A stretch of 64,000 nt of DNA, taken from Hyphomonadaceae bacterium ML37 (GTDB lineage Bacteria; Pseudomonadota; Alphaproteobacteria; Caulobacterales; Maricaulaceae). The stretch lies in assembly GCA_027627685.1 (NCBI GenBank), contig CP091241.1:496001-560000 (forward strand), written 5' to 3'. Below are positions 34,436-42,523 of the stretch, one piece after another. How positions within the stretch are numbered: position 1 is the first letter of the stretch; every line of letters begins with the position of its first letter. The notes under the pieces are model-generated. The model had not been told where the DNA came from and did not search any database. It saw only the letters and a program-made list of their open reading frames with translations. The position numbers were made by a program, and so were the translations under genes.

Positions 34436-35371
34436 TCAGCCCGCCCGGCCGCACACCCGGTCAGTCCAGTCGGCGAAGTCGGACATGGCCTGCTCATAGC
34501 CCAGATCGTGCAGGGTTTCGTGGCGTCCTTGCGGGTCGAAGCGCATGGTCACGTCGGTGAAGCGTGCGGCGTGGAGGCGCGCTGCGAGGGTCTTCACGGC
34601 CGCGCCCTGATCGACCACCGGGTCCTGGCCGCCGGCGGCGAGATGGATGGGCAGATCGGCGGGCATCAGGCGCAGCGCCGCCTCGTCTTCACTGCGCAGC
34701 GTGCCTTCGACCAGGCTGCGCCACATGGAGATCGACGCCGGCCAGCCTGCCATGGGGTCGGCGATATAGGCGTCCACCTCCTCGGGCAGGCGCGACAGCC
34801 AGTCATACTCGGTACGCGCGTCTTTGAACTTGCGCCCCCACGCCTTGAAGGTCAGCGCCTCCATCCAGGTCGAGGGATCGGTCGCTTTCTTGAACAGGGC
34901 TTCGATGGACAGGACCGTGCGGATCAGGTCCGCGCGCGAGCCCATGGCCAGATTGGCGTTCCAGATACCCAGCCCGTCCACCGCGCCCTTGCGGGCCATG
35001 GCGTGGGTCATGGCGGTGACACCGCCCATGGAGTGACCAAACAGGATCAGCGGCAGGTCTTCGAACCGGGCGCGCAGATGGTCCTCCACCGCACGGGAGT
35101 CGGCCACCACCCGGCTCCAGCCATCGCGCGCCGCAAATACGCCGCGCGGCGCGTCCGGCGCGATGGTTTCGCCATGTCCGCGCTGGTCCTGCACGGCCAC
35201 ATGATAGCCGCGCGCGCTGAGAAACTCCGCAAAGCGCTGATAGCGCCTGGAATGCTCGGCCAGACCGTGATGGATCTGGATGATCCCGCGGGCGCCGCCC
35301 TGCGCCTGCGCCACCCGCAAGCGGATGTGCGCGCCGGTCGGGCTTTCGAGGGTTTCAGCCTGGAAGCTCAT
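34436..35371 (-). CDS. Alpha/beta hydrolase, monoacylglycerol lipase-like
   Basis: 311 residues of the serine aminopeptidase / lysophospholipase family. Nucleophile elbow GHSMGGV, oxyanion region IQIHHGLAEHSRRY, VQDQRGHGET, acid in AGGQDPVVD and histidine in GRHETLHD. The layout fits monoacylglycerol lipases, which release fatty acid and glycerol, and the divergent neighbour is glycerol kinase, so the two may serve glycerolipid use together. AGGAGA lies nine bases before the ATG at 35371. Confidence 0.9.
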   Translation of the reverse strand: MSFQAETLESPTGAHIRLRVAQAQGGARGIIQIHHGLAEHSRRYQRFAEFLSARGYHVAVQDQRGHGETIAPDAPRGVFAARDGWSRVVADSRAVEDHLRARFEDLPLILFGHSMGGVTAMTHAMARKGAVDGLGIWNANLAMGSRADLIRTVLSIEALFKKATDPSTWMEALTFKAWGRKFKDARTEYDWLSRLPEEVDAYIADPMAGWPASISMWRSLVEGTLRSEDEAALRLMPADLPIHLAAGGQDPVVDQGAAVKTLAARLHAARFTDVTMRFDPQGRHETLHDLGYEQAMSDFADWTDRVCGRAG

Positions 35372-35446
35372 GGAAAGGCGTTCTCCTGCGCGCGTCAAAC
35401 GGTTAGCGTTGCGCCGGGCACCATAGCCGCGCCGGGGGAGGACGTC

Positions 35447-36928
35447 ATGGCACAAACCGCATTGCTCGCCATTGATCAGGGCACCACATCCAGCCGGGCG
35501 TTGGCGTTCGATCTGACCGGGCGCGTGATCGCCACCGCGCAGGAGGAGTTCGCGCAAGGCTATCCCCGGCCGGGCTGGGTGGAGCATGACCCCGAAGTGA
35601 TCTGGGCCACGGTGCTGTCCACTGCGCGCAAGGCGTTCAGCGCCGCGGAGGATCAGGGATACCGGATCGCCGCGCTGGGCGTGACCAATCAGCGTGAGAC
35701 CACGCTCGTTTGGGACCGCGCCAGCGGGCGGCCCATCCACAACGCCATTGTCTGGCAGGACCGGCGCACGGCGGATTCCTGCGCCCGGCTGCGCGCGGAC
35801 GGGGCGGAGGAGATGGTCGCCGCGCGCGCGGGCCTGGTGCTCGATCCGTATTTCTCCGCTACGAAGCTGGCGTGGATTCTCGACGCCGTGCCCGGCGCGC
35901 GGGCGCGGGCGGAGGCGGGCGAGCTGGCCTTCGGGACCGTCGAAAGCTTCCTTATCTGGCGCCTCACCGGCGGGCGGGTGCATGTCAGCGACGCCACGAA
36001 CGCCAGCCGGACCAGCCTCTATAATCTCGCGCAGGGCGACTGGGATGACGAGCTGTTGCGCCTGTTCGCGATCCCGCGCGCCGTGCTGCCGGTCGTCGCC
36101 GATTGCGCCGGAGAGTATGCGCAGACTGATCCAGTGATCTTCACCCGGCCCGTGCCCATCAGCGGCGCAGCCGGCGACCAGCAGGCCGCCGCCATCGGGC
36201 AGGCCTGCCTCAAGCCAGGCGAGATGAAGTCCACCTACGGCACGGGCGCCTTCATGCTGGTCAATACTGGTGATGCGCCTGTGCGGTCCCGGGCGCGGCT
36301 TCTCGCCACCACCGCCTGGCGTCTCGGTGGCCGCTCATCCTTCGCGCTGGAGGGCTCTGTGCTGTCAGCGGGCGCCACCATCCAGTGGCTTCGCGACGGG
36401 CTGGGCCTGATTTCGCGGGCGTCGGAAGCGGCCGGCCTCGCCGCCGGGGCTGATCCGGACAGCGGCGTGTATCTGGTGCCGGCTTTCTCCGGCCTCGGCG
36501 CGCCGCACTGGGACCCGGACGCGCGCGGGATCATCACCGGTCTGACGCGCGGATCGGGCAAGGCGGAGATCGCACGCGCGGCGCTCGACAGCGTCGCCTA
36601 CCAGACCCGCGATCTCCTCGCGGCCATGCAGGCGGACGGGGTGAATGTCAGCACACTGAAAGTCGATGGCGGCATGGCGCGCGACGCGGGCTTCCTGCAG
36701 CGCCTGTCCGATCTGTGCGCGGTGGAGACGGTGCGCCCGGTCAATACTGAATCCACCGCCTGGGGCGCGGCGTTTCTGGCGGGGCTGGGCGCGGGCCTGT
36801 TCAACTCCATCGAGGATGCGCGCGCGCTCTGGCGCGCCGACCGCAGCTTCCGCCCCGAACTCGACACGGCTGCCCGCACCCGCCTGCTGGCGGGCTGGGA
36901 CGCGGCGGTGAAGCGGGCGCTGGGGTAG
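35447..36928 (+). CDS. glpK: Glycerol kinase
   Basis: 493 residues of the FGGY kinase family. ATP and substrate regions are clear: LLAIDQGTTSSRALAFD at the N-terminus, GVTNQRETTLVWDRASG, GAAGDQQAAAIGQ, STYGTGAFMLVNTG, and GLGAPHWDPDARG. It phosphorylates glycerol to glycerol-3-phosphate. GGGGGAGG precedes the ATG. No glpF or glpD is adjacent; the divergent lipase gene is the only functional neighbour. Confidence 0.97.
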   Translation: MAQTALLAIDQGTTSSRALAFDLTGRVIATAQEEFAQGYPRPGWVEHDPEVIWATVLSTARKAFSAAEDQGYRIAALGVTNQRETTLVWDRASGRPIHNAIVWQDRRTADSCARLRADGAEEMVAARAGLVLDPYFSATKLAWILDAVPGARARAEAGELAFGTVESFLIWRLTGGRVHVSDATNASRTSLYNLAQGDWDDELLRLFAIPRAVLPVVADCAGEYAQTDPVIFTRPVPISGAAGDQQAAAIGQACLKPGEMKSTYGTGAFMLVNTGDAPVRSRARLLATTAWRLGGRSSFALEGSVLSAGATIQWLRDGLGLISRASEAAGLAAGADPDSGVYLVPAFSGLGAPHWDPDARGIITGLTRGSGKAEIARAALDSVAYQTRDLLAAMQADGVNVSTLKVDGGMARDAGFLQRLSDLCAVETVRPVNTESTAWGAAFLAGLGAGLFNSIEDARALWRADRSFRPELDTAARTRLLAGWDAAVKRALG

Positions 36929-36931
36929 GCG

Positions 36932-37507
36932 CTACACCCTCTTGCTGACAGCAATCGCCGCGTGGCAGCCGGCTTTGATCGCGGCGGAGAGAAGCGGGTA
37001 GCCCGGCGCACTGCGCGCGCCTTCGTCCACGGCGAGATTCTTGTGAGCCACCTCCTCGTCGCGGAAGCGGGTGATGCGGTCAACAAGCTCGGTTTCGCCC
37101 ATGGCGTGGAGCTGGGCGATCTGCTCGTTGTAATGTTCTTCGATCACCGTCTCGACCGCTTCGGTGCAGGCATGGGCGGCGCGTTCGCCCATCAGGGCGG
37201 TGACGGCGCCCAGCGCATAACCGGCCGCGTTCCAGATCGGCGCCAGCACGGTGGGGCGGGCGCGCCCGGCGCGGATATCGCCGTCAAAGGCGTCGAGATG
37301 GTGCTGCTCGTCCGCCTCCATCTCGCGCAGCTGGCGGGCGATACGCGACGTGGCGCGGTTTGATCCGAACACCGCGCGCTGGCCCTTGTAGATGCGCACC
37401 GCGCCATATTCGCCAGCATGGTCCACGCGGAACATCGCCGCGATGGCGCGCGGATCACGGGCGGGGCCGGGGCGGCGGACGGGGCGGCGTTCAAACGGTG
37501 CGCTCAT
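36932..37507 (-). CDS. coq7: Demethoxyubiquinone hydroxylase
   Basis: 191 residues of the Coq7 di-iron family. Iron-ligand regions: RVDHAGEYGAVRIY, EMEADEQHHLDAF, ETVIEEHYNEQ and FRDEEVAHK. It performs the penultimate hydroxylation of ubiquinone synthesis at the membrane. AAGGAG precedes the ATG at 37507. Its start overlaps the stop of the ExoD-DsbB fusion gene, so the two are coupled. Confidence 0.96.
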   Translation of the reverse strand: MSAPFERRPVRRPGPARDPRAIAAMFRVDHAGEYGAVRIYKGQRAVFGSNRATSRIARQLREMEADEQHHLDAFDGDIRAGRARPTVLAPIWNAAGYALGAVTALMGERAAHACTEAVETVIEEHYNEQIAQLHAMGETELVDRITRFRDEEVAHKNLAVDEGARSAPGYPLLSAAIKAGCHAAIAVSKRV

Positions 37508-38847
37508 GATGCGCTCCTTGCGGGCTTGCGAAACAGGACAATGAGGGAGATAGCGCACAGCGCGCCGCTGAACAGCACATTGTATCCGGCCATGGAAATC
37601 CCGAAGAGCGACCAGTAGACCTCGTCGCAGGCGACCAGAACCTGAGGCGTGTCCATCTGGGCCATCATATCTTCCAGCGTTACGCCGGTCATGTCCGCCG
37701 CGGGGCAGCGCGTATCCAGAAGACCGTATTCCAGCCCGGCATGGCGCACGGCGCGCCATGTGGCGAAGGCGAACAGGCCGGCCATCAGCGCGGAGCCGGC
37801 GCGCACGGCGAGACCCGGCAGGGGCGGGCCAAACCGGTAAAGTGCGAACAGCACGATCCCGGCGATCAGCGGCCAGACATGGGCCCAGCGCTGGTCGATG
37901 CACAGCGGACAGGGCGGCAATCCGCCGAATATCTCGAACGCAAACGCGCCCGCCAGCAGGGCGCCGGACCCGGCCGCACCCAGCAGCGGCCAGACATCCG
38001 GGCGCAGGGCCTGGTCAACACCGCGCAGGACAGGATGAGCCGGGGTCTCCATGGCCCTGACCCTAGCGGGTTCATCGCCCGCCGGGGAGGGGGCGCGTCG
38101 CCGCAGGACGCGCGAGAGCGCGATCCCGGTCAGCACAAGCGCCCCGGTCCCGGCGGCCAGGACATGCGGATTGCCGGCGCCCCAGCCCGCTGCGGCCCGC
38201 AGCGCGTCGCTCAGAAGATCCAGAAACGCCAGTCCGAACAGCGCAAAGCCGACGATCAAGAGGGTGATCCAGCCCAGGCCCAGCACCAGCCCGGCCAATA
38301 GAACCAACCCGTCGCGGGTGATCAGGCCGATGGCGGCGATGGCGATGCCGATGCCCGGCGCGGTGTTGGTGGTCGGCAGAGGCACCAGGATCGACGTGCA
38401 GAACACCACAAACAGAACGCCCGTCACCCGCTCGCCAATGGGCCCCGTCAGAACGCTCAGGCGCGGGCGGGCCAGCATTTCGATCCAGCCGAACCATTTA
38501 CGTGCGCCTTGCGCCGTGCGCTGGAGCGACGCCAGGCTCAGGCGCCGCGCGCCGAATTTGGCCGGCATCCAGGGCTGGTCGCGCCCGGCGGCCATCTGCA
38601 GGGCCAGCGCCATCATCGGCAGGGCGACGATCTGGGGCACGCCATAGAGGAAAGGTATGCACACCGGGATCGCCAGGACGAACAGGATCACCCCGAAAGC
38701 CCGCTCATTGAGCCTCGCGCCGAGCTCGGCCAGGGTCAAACCCTCCGGCGGCGCTTCGGCGGCGATGACCTCCAGCGCCGCGATCAGGCCGCGGCGCGGC
38801 GCGGCGGCATCGGGTGAGGCGTCTGCTGAGGCGTCTGGGCCGGACAT
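37504..38847 (-). CDS. Fusion of an ExoD domain and a DsbB domain
   Basis: 447 residues in one open frame. Residues 20-215 match ExoD (exopolysaccharide synthesis) proteins: LTLAELGARLNERAFGVILF, AIPVCIPFLYGVPQIVALPM, VPLPTTNTAPGIGIA. From about 280 the protein is DsbB: four membrane helices, CPLC (313-316) and the second pair C381 and C407, the layout that reoxidises DsbA using quinone. A helix at about 228-247 joins them. An internal ATG at 38052 (Met 266) might give DsbB separately. Overlap with coq7 is notable because DsbB needs ubiquinone. Confidence 0.85.
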   Translation of the reverse strand: MSGPDASADASPDAAAPRRGLIAALEVIAAEAPPEGLTLAELGARLNERAFGVILFVLAIPVCIPFLYGVPQIVALPMMALALQMAAGRDQPWMPAKFGARRLSLASLQRTAQGARKWFGWIEMLARPRLSVLTGPIGERVTGVLFVVFCTSILVPLPTTNTAPGIGIAIAAIGLITRDGLVLLAGLVLGLGWITLLIVGFALFGLAFLDLLSDALRAAAGWGAGNPHVLAAGTGALVLTGIALSRVLRRRAPSPAGDEPARVRAMETPAHPVLRGVDQALRPDVWPLLGAAGSGALLAGAFAFEIFGGLPPCPLCIDQRWAHVWPLIAGIVLFALYRFGPPLPGLAVRAGSALMAGLFAFATWRAVRHAGLEYGLLDTRCPAADMTGVTLEDMMAQMDTPQVLVACDEVYWSLFGISMAGYNVLFSGALCAISLIVLFRKPARSAS

Positions 38848-39023
38848 GGCGGCTCCTGGGCAGGCACCGGAGGGGCGCGGAGAGGTGAGGCCTCACCGAT
38901 AGGCGGGAATGGCCGGCGCAATCAAGTGCGCGAGGAAGGTCGCGCCCGGCCCGTAGCGGCGCCCGCGCCTCTTCACACCGCGCCCGGTTTGAGGCATGGA
39001 AAGCGTCCAGTCATCGAACATGC

Positions 39024-39110
39024 GCGGGCGTGGCGGAACTGGTAGACGCAGGGGACTCAAAATCCCCCGGCCGCAAGGCCTTGTCGGTTCGAGTCCGACC
39101 GCCCGTACCA
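39024..39110 (+). tRNA. tRNA-Leu (anticodon CAA)
   Basis: 87 bases including an encoded CCA. Acceptor GCGGGCG (39024-39030) pairs with CGCCCGT (39100-39106, one G-U-type end pair), with a long variable arm (CGGCCGCAAGGCCTTG) as expected for a class II tRNA. The anticodon stem-loop GGGGA-CTCAAAA-TCCCC gives CAA, reading UUG. Its 3' 64 bases are repeated exactly at 40420-40483, marking it as an integration target. Confidence 0.97.
39047..39110 (+). repeat. Left copy of 64-bp direct repeat (attachment site within tRNA-Leu)
   Basis: The segment from the 3' side of the D-stem to the CCA end is identical to 40420-40483; the bases on either side differ (A versus G before, GTAC versus TCCT after). 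A tRNA 3' end duplicated this way is the mark of tyrosine-recombinase integration, in which the incoming element restores the tRNA. Confidence 0.9.
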
Positions 39111-39254
39111 GTACAAAGCCAAATTCGGCCTGCTGCTGAACTGGTTACAAAGCTTGGTGCTCTCTCGCGGTGGCAGCGCCGTTCGATGTCCAGCGGGGGT
39201 TGGGCTTTCAAGCCTGCGTCAAAGCCAGGCCGGATTTGTTTACATGTCGCCATC

Positions 39255-39306
39255 ACGTGTTAAAAGTTACGCATATTTTTAACGTGAGCGCTGCAACGTG
39301 TTAAAA
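39255..39306 (+). promoter_or_regulatory. Triple ACGTGTTAAAA-type motif at the fic promoter
   Basis: Direct copies at 39255-39265 and 39296-39306 are 41 bases apart, about four helical turns. Between them is an inverted variant TTTTAACGT (39277-39285). The right-hand copy contains the GTG start codon (39298-39300). This looks like an operator set, possibly bound by the winged helix of Fic itself. Confidence 0.55.
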
Positions 39307-40407
39307 TCCACCTATACCATTCCGTCCCTGCCGCCGCCCGTCGAGCTGGAGACCGTGCCCGTGCTCAAGGCTCTGGCGGCAGCCAATCGCGCTTTGGCCG
39401 AGCTGAAAGGCCGGGCGGGAAACATCCCCAATCAGGGCATCCTGATCGACACGCTGGTTTTGCAGGAGGCGAAGGCCTCATCCGAGATAGAGAATATCGT
39501 CACGACCCATGACGAGCTGTTTCAGGCCGATCTCTTCCCGGATGGCCCGCTCTCTGCGGCGGCCAAGGAGGTCGCGCTGTATCGCGACGCGCTGAAGCTC
39601 GGCTATGACCGGATGCAGACCGCTGATCGTCTCATCACCAATAACCACCTGATCGAAGTTTTCCGCCTTCTCAAAGGGCGCGATGACGGATTCAGGACCC
39701 TCCCTGGGACCGCCCTGAAGCACGACCGCACCGGCGCAATCGTCTATGTGCCGCCCCAGGACGGGGGCCAGATCGTCGCGCAGATGTCAGCGCTGGAATA
39801 TTTCATCAACGCCGATGACGCTTGCGCGCTTGACCCGCTGATCAAGATGGCGGTGATCCACCATCAGTTTGAGAGCATCCACCCTTTCCCGGACGGCAAC
39901 GGACGGATAGGACGCATACTGAATGTCCTGTACCTCAGCCGCACGGGCCTCCTGGATATCCCGATCCTCTATCTCAGCCGCCACATCACACGGACCAAGA
40001 ACGATTATTACCGCCTGCTGCAGCAGGTCAGAGACGCGCAGGGCGGCGCTGAATCGTGGCAGGCTTGGGTGCTCTACATGCTAGAGGCGGTGGCCAGCAC
40101 GGCCTCCACCACGCTCGGCCTGGTGGAGGCCATCCGCGGGCAGATGGCTGGCATGAAGCATCATATGCGTGAAGACCTGCCCAAGCTCTATTCGCAAGAC
40201 CTGCTGAACAATCTGTTCCGTCACCCCTACACCCGCATCGATTTTGTGATGCAGGATCTGGGCGTCACACGTCAGACCGCCGCCAAATATCTCGACACGC
40301 TGGCGAGCCACGGCTTTGTGCGCAAGCATCAGGCCGGACGGCACAACTACTACATCAATGCCGCCCTGGTCGGGCTGTTCATTGATCCCCCGGAGGGGAA
40401 TGGGTGA
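39298..40407 (+). CDS. fic: Fic family protein AMPylator with N-terminal inhibitory motif and C-terminal winged helix
   Basis: 369 residues, close in layout to SoFic of Shewanella. Domains: Fic N-terminal domain with the inhibitory motif SSEIEN (61-66, pattern S/T-xxx-E-N, class II); Fic core with exact catalytic motif HPFPDGNGRIGR (195-206); and a C-terminal winged helix (about 309-362: DFVMQDLGVTRQTAAKYLDT). It should transfer AMP from ATP to protein hydroxyls and be held off by its own glutamate. Start is GTG inside a repeated motif. It is the only gene of the tRNA-Leu unit. Confidence 0.93.
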   Translation: MLKSTYTIPSLPPPVELETVPVLKALAAANRALAELKGRAGNIPNQGILIDTLVLQEAKASSEIENIVTTHDELFQADLFPDGPLSAAAKEVALYRDALKLGYDRMQTADRLITNNHLIEVFRLLKGRDDGFRTLPGTALKHDRTGAIVYVPPQDGGQIVAQMSALEYFINADDACALDPLIKMAVIHHQFESIHPFPDGNGRIGRILNVLYLSRTGLLDIPILYLSRHITRTKNDYYRLLQQVRDAQGGAESWQAWVLYMLEAVASTASTTLGLVEAIRGQMAGMKHHMREDLPKLYSQDLLNNLFRHPYTRIDFVMQDLGVTRQTAAKYLDTLASHGFVRKHQAGRHNYYINAALVGLFIDPPEGNG

Positions 40408-40419
40408 TGGAAACGAAGG

Positions 40420-40483
40420 CGCAGGGGACTCAAAATCCCCCGGCCGCAAGGCCTTGTCGGTTCGAGTCCGACCGCCCGTACCA
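40420..40483 (+). repeat. Right copy of 64-bp direct repeat (truncated tRNA-Leu)
   Basis: Exact copy of 39047-39110, ending at CCA. It lacks the acceptor 5' strand and most of the D-arm, so it cannot fold into a working tRNA. It starts 12 bases after the fic stop codon and marks the right end of the inserted unit. Confidence 0.9.
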
Positions 40484-40576
40484 TCCTCTCTCGATCCGCT
40501 AATCGAAATTCACTCACGGTTCAGACCGCGCTGGGCTATGCTCGCGTCTCGGCGTTGCGCTGGAGGGAGACGCGTC

Positions 40577-40798
40577 ATGAAGTTTCTGGCTGATCTGTTC
40601 CGCCCGATCCTGACCATAATCGTTACGGTTCTGGTGGGTGCGTTCCTGGCGTCGGTGTTCTGGCCGCCAGCCAATGTCTGGATTGTCGATCTGATCCCCG
40701 CCTGGGGTCATCTCACGCCCGCGATCGAGCAATGCCGCGAGTGGCTCGGCATTCACCAGCCGGTGGAAGACACGCCCTGGTGGCGCTTCTGGGACTAG
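40577..40798 (+). CDS. Small single-pass membrane protein
   Basis: 73 residues: one membrane helix (about 9-30, ILTIIVTVLVGAFLASVFW), then a short soluble tail ending in a Trp-rich TPWWRFWD. GGAGGGAGA precedes the ATG. No family recognised. It is the first gene right of the tRNA-Leu unit and converges on cydC, with only three bases between stops. Confidence 0.65.
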   Translation: MKFLADLFRPILTIIVTVLVGAFLASVFWPPANVWIVDLIPAWGHLTPAIEQCREWLGIHQPVEDTPWWRFWD

Positions 40799-40801
40799 AA
40801 A

Positions 40802-42523
40802 TCAGCCGCTCCAGCCGGGGAAGAGGCGCGCAAACGCGCCCCCGGCTTTGGCCAGCGCGTCCGGCGCGCCGCGTTCGATGACGCGGCCCTGATCCATCAC
40901 CGCCACCTCGTTGACCAGCGCCAGCAGGCGCGGGCGGTGGGTGACGATCAGGGCGGAGCGGCGCGCATCCTGATCGAGCCAGCGCGCCAGGCTGTTCGCG
41001 ATCTCGGCTTCGTTGTCGGCGTCCAGACCTTCGGTCGGTTCATCCAGCAGCAGCACCGGCGCGCCCCGCAAATAGGCCCGCGCCAGCACCAGGCGGCGCG
41101 CCTGGCCGCCCGAGACGAGCGCGCCCTGTTCGCCGATCCACGTCTCCAGTCCGTCGGGCAGATCGCGCACGAAAGCGTCTGCGCTGGCCAGCGCCAGCGC
41201 GTCCCACAGCGCCGCGTCATCGGCGTCAGGATGGGCGAGGCGCAGATTCTCCGCCACCGTGCCGGACAACAGCTCGGCGCGCTGACCGGCCAACGCCAGG
41301 CGCGCACGCGCCGCGCCGGGATCAAGCGTTGCGAGCGAGGCGCCGCCGAGCGTCACCGCTCCGGCCTGCGGCATATAGAAGGCCAGCGCCAACCGGATCA
41401 GCGAGGATTTGCCTGCGCCAGACGATCCCACGACGGCGACGCGCGCGCCCTCGGGCAGCGCCAGATCGAGCCCGTCTAGCGCCGGCCGGTCCGCGCCGGG
41501 ATAGGTGAAGCGCACGTTTTCGAACGACAGATCATGCCCGGCCGGCGCAGCGGCGGGATGTGGAGGGCGAGTGCTGACCGGCGCCATCTGCGCCAGCGCG
41601 CGCATGCGCCTCGCGGCGGCGCGGGTCTGGCCAAGCTGCTCGCCGGCCTGCACCATGGGCGCAGCGGTTTCAAACAGGGCGAAGCCGGCAAAGCCCGCCA
41701 GCGCCGCGAGGGCCGGACCGGCGCCGCCCGCATGGGCGGCGGCGAAGCCGGCCACCAATGCAACAGGTGCGGCCAGGCCCAGCACAGCCGCGTGAAACCG
41801 TCCCTGAGCGGCGAGCGCCCGCTGGGCGTTGATCCAGTCCCGGCTGGCGGCTTCCAGTCTGGTGATCACGCGCGTCTCTGCGCCGCCCGCTTTCAGATCA
41901 GCCAGACCCGCAGCGAGATCGGCTGCTTCAGCGCGCGCCCCGGCGCTGGCGCTGATCACGGCGGCGCCCGGCGCCTCGCCGCTGCGCGCGGCGATGAAGG
42001 GCAGGAGGATGGCCGAGACGGCGTAGACGCCCAGCACCGCTGGCAGGGCCGAGGGCGCGGTAAGCGCCAGCAGCACGCACGCCCCGGCCACGACCGCCAG
42101 CGCGGCGGCGACGGGGGTCAAAAGGCGCATGAACAGTCCGTCCAGCGCGTCCACATCGCGGGTGACACGCGCCAGCAGATCGCCGCTGCGCATCCCCGTC
42201 AGCGGTCCCGGCGCCAGCGGCGCAGCGGCGTCGAACACCCACAGGCGCAATCGGGCGATGGAGCGGAAGGCGCCGTCATGGCTGGCGAGGCGCTCGAGAT
42301 AGCGCAGCACCGGACGCATCAGGGCGAGGATGCGCAAGCCCCCGCCGCCAATCAGCGCCCCGAACGCCAGCCCGGCGCCGGCGGCGGCCGCAGCCGACAC
42401 CCAGCCTGCCAGCGAAAACAGGGCGAGCCCGGCCAGTGCTGCGAGCATGGCGAACACGGCGCCCAATGCGAGCCGGAACCGGTCCTCCCGGGCGAGGGCG
42501 AGAAAATAGATGAGGTCCTTCAT
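40802..42523 (-). CDS. cydC: Thiol reductant ABC exporter subunit CydC
   Basis: 573 residues: six-helix exporter membrane domain (about 1-290) and ATPase domain with Walker A VVGSSGAGKSSLIRL, signature LVSGGQARRL and Walker B PVLLLDEPTEGLD. CydDC is a heterodimeric exporter moving cysteine or glutathione to the periplasm and is needed to assemble cytochrome bd; haem binding is also reported. Start overlaps the cydD stop by 4 bp. cydAB is not in this window. Confidence 0.94.
   Translation of the reverse strand: MKDLIYFLALAREDRFRLALGAVFAMLAALAGLALFSLAGWVSAAAAAGAGLAFGALIGGGGLRILALMRPVLRYLERLASHDGAFRSIARLRLWVFDAAAPLAPGPLTGMRSGDLLARVTRDVDALDGLFMRLLTPVAAALAVVAGACVLLALTAPSALPAVLGVYAVSAILLPFIAARSGEAPGAAVISASAGARAEAADLAAGLADLKAGGAETRVITRLEAASRDWINAQRALAAQGRFHAAVLGLAAPVALVAGFAAAHAGGAGPALAALAGFAGFALFETAAPMVQAGEQLGQTRAAARRMRALAQMAPVSTRPPHPAAAPAGHDLSFENVRFTYPGADRPALDGLDLALPEGARVAVVGSSGAGKSSLIRLALAFYMPQAGAVTLGGASLATLDPGAARARLALAGQRAELLSGTVAENLRLAHPDADDAALWDALALASADAFVRDLPDGLETWIGEQGALVSGGQARRLVLARAYLRGAPVLLLDEPTEGLDADNEAEIANSLARWLDQDARRSALIVTHRPRLLALVNEVAVMDQGRVIERGAPDALAKAGGAFARLFPGWSG

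Larger units (their letters stand above)
39111..40483 (+). mobile_element. 1,373-bp tRNA-Leu-integrated unit carrying only fic
   Basis: The unit lies between the intact tRNA-Leu and a second copy of its last 64 bases. It holds a 187-base leader, one Fic gene and 12 bases before the right repeat. No integrase or other gene is present in any frame I could support. It is either the remnant of a larger genomic island or a tiny element mobilised in trans. Removal would restore tRNA-Leu followed by the small membrane gene at 40577. Confidence 0.7.

Noticed and set aside
38848-39023. Extra gene between the ExoD-DsbB fusion and tRNA-Leu
   Set aside because: 176 bases with no supported open frame or ribosome site; it probably holds the promoters of the two flanking genes.
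40420-40483. Second functional tRNA-Leu gene
   Set aside because: It lacks the acceptor 5' strand and the D-arm, so cannot fold; it is an attachment-site copy.
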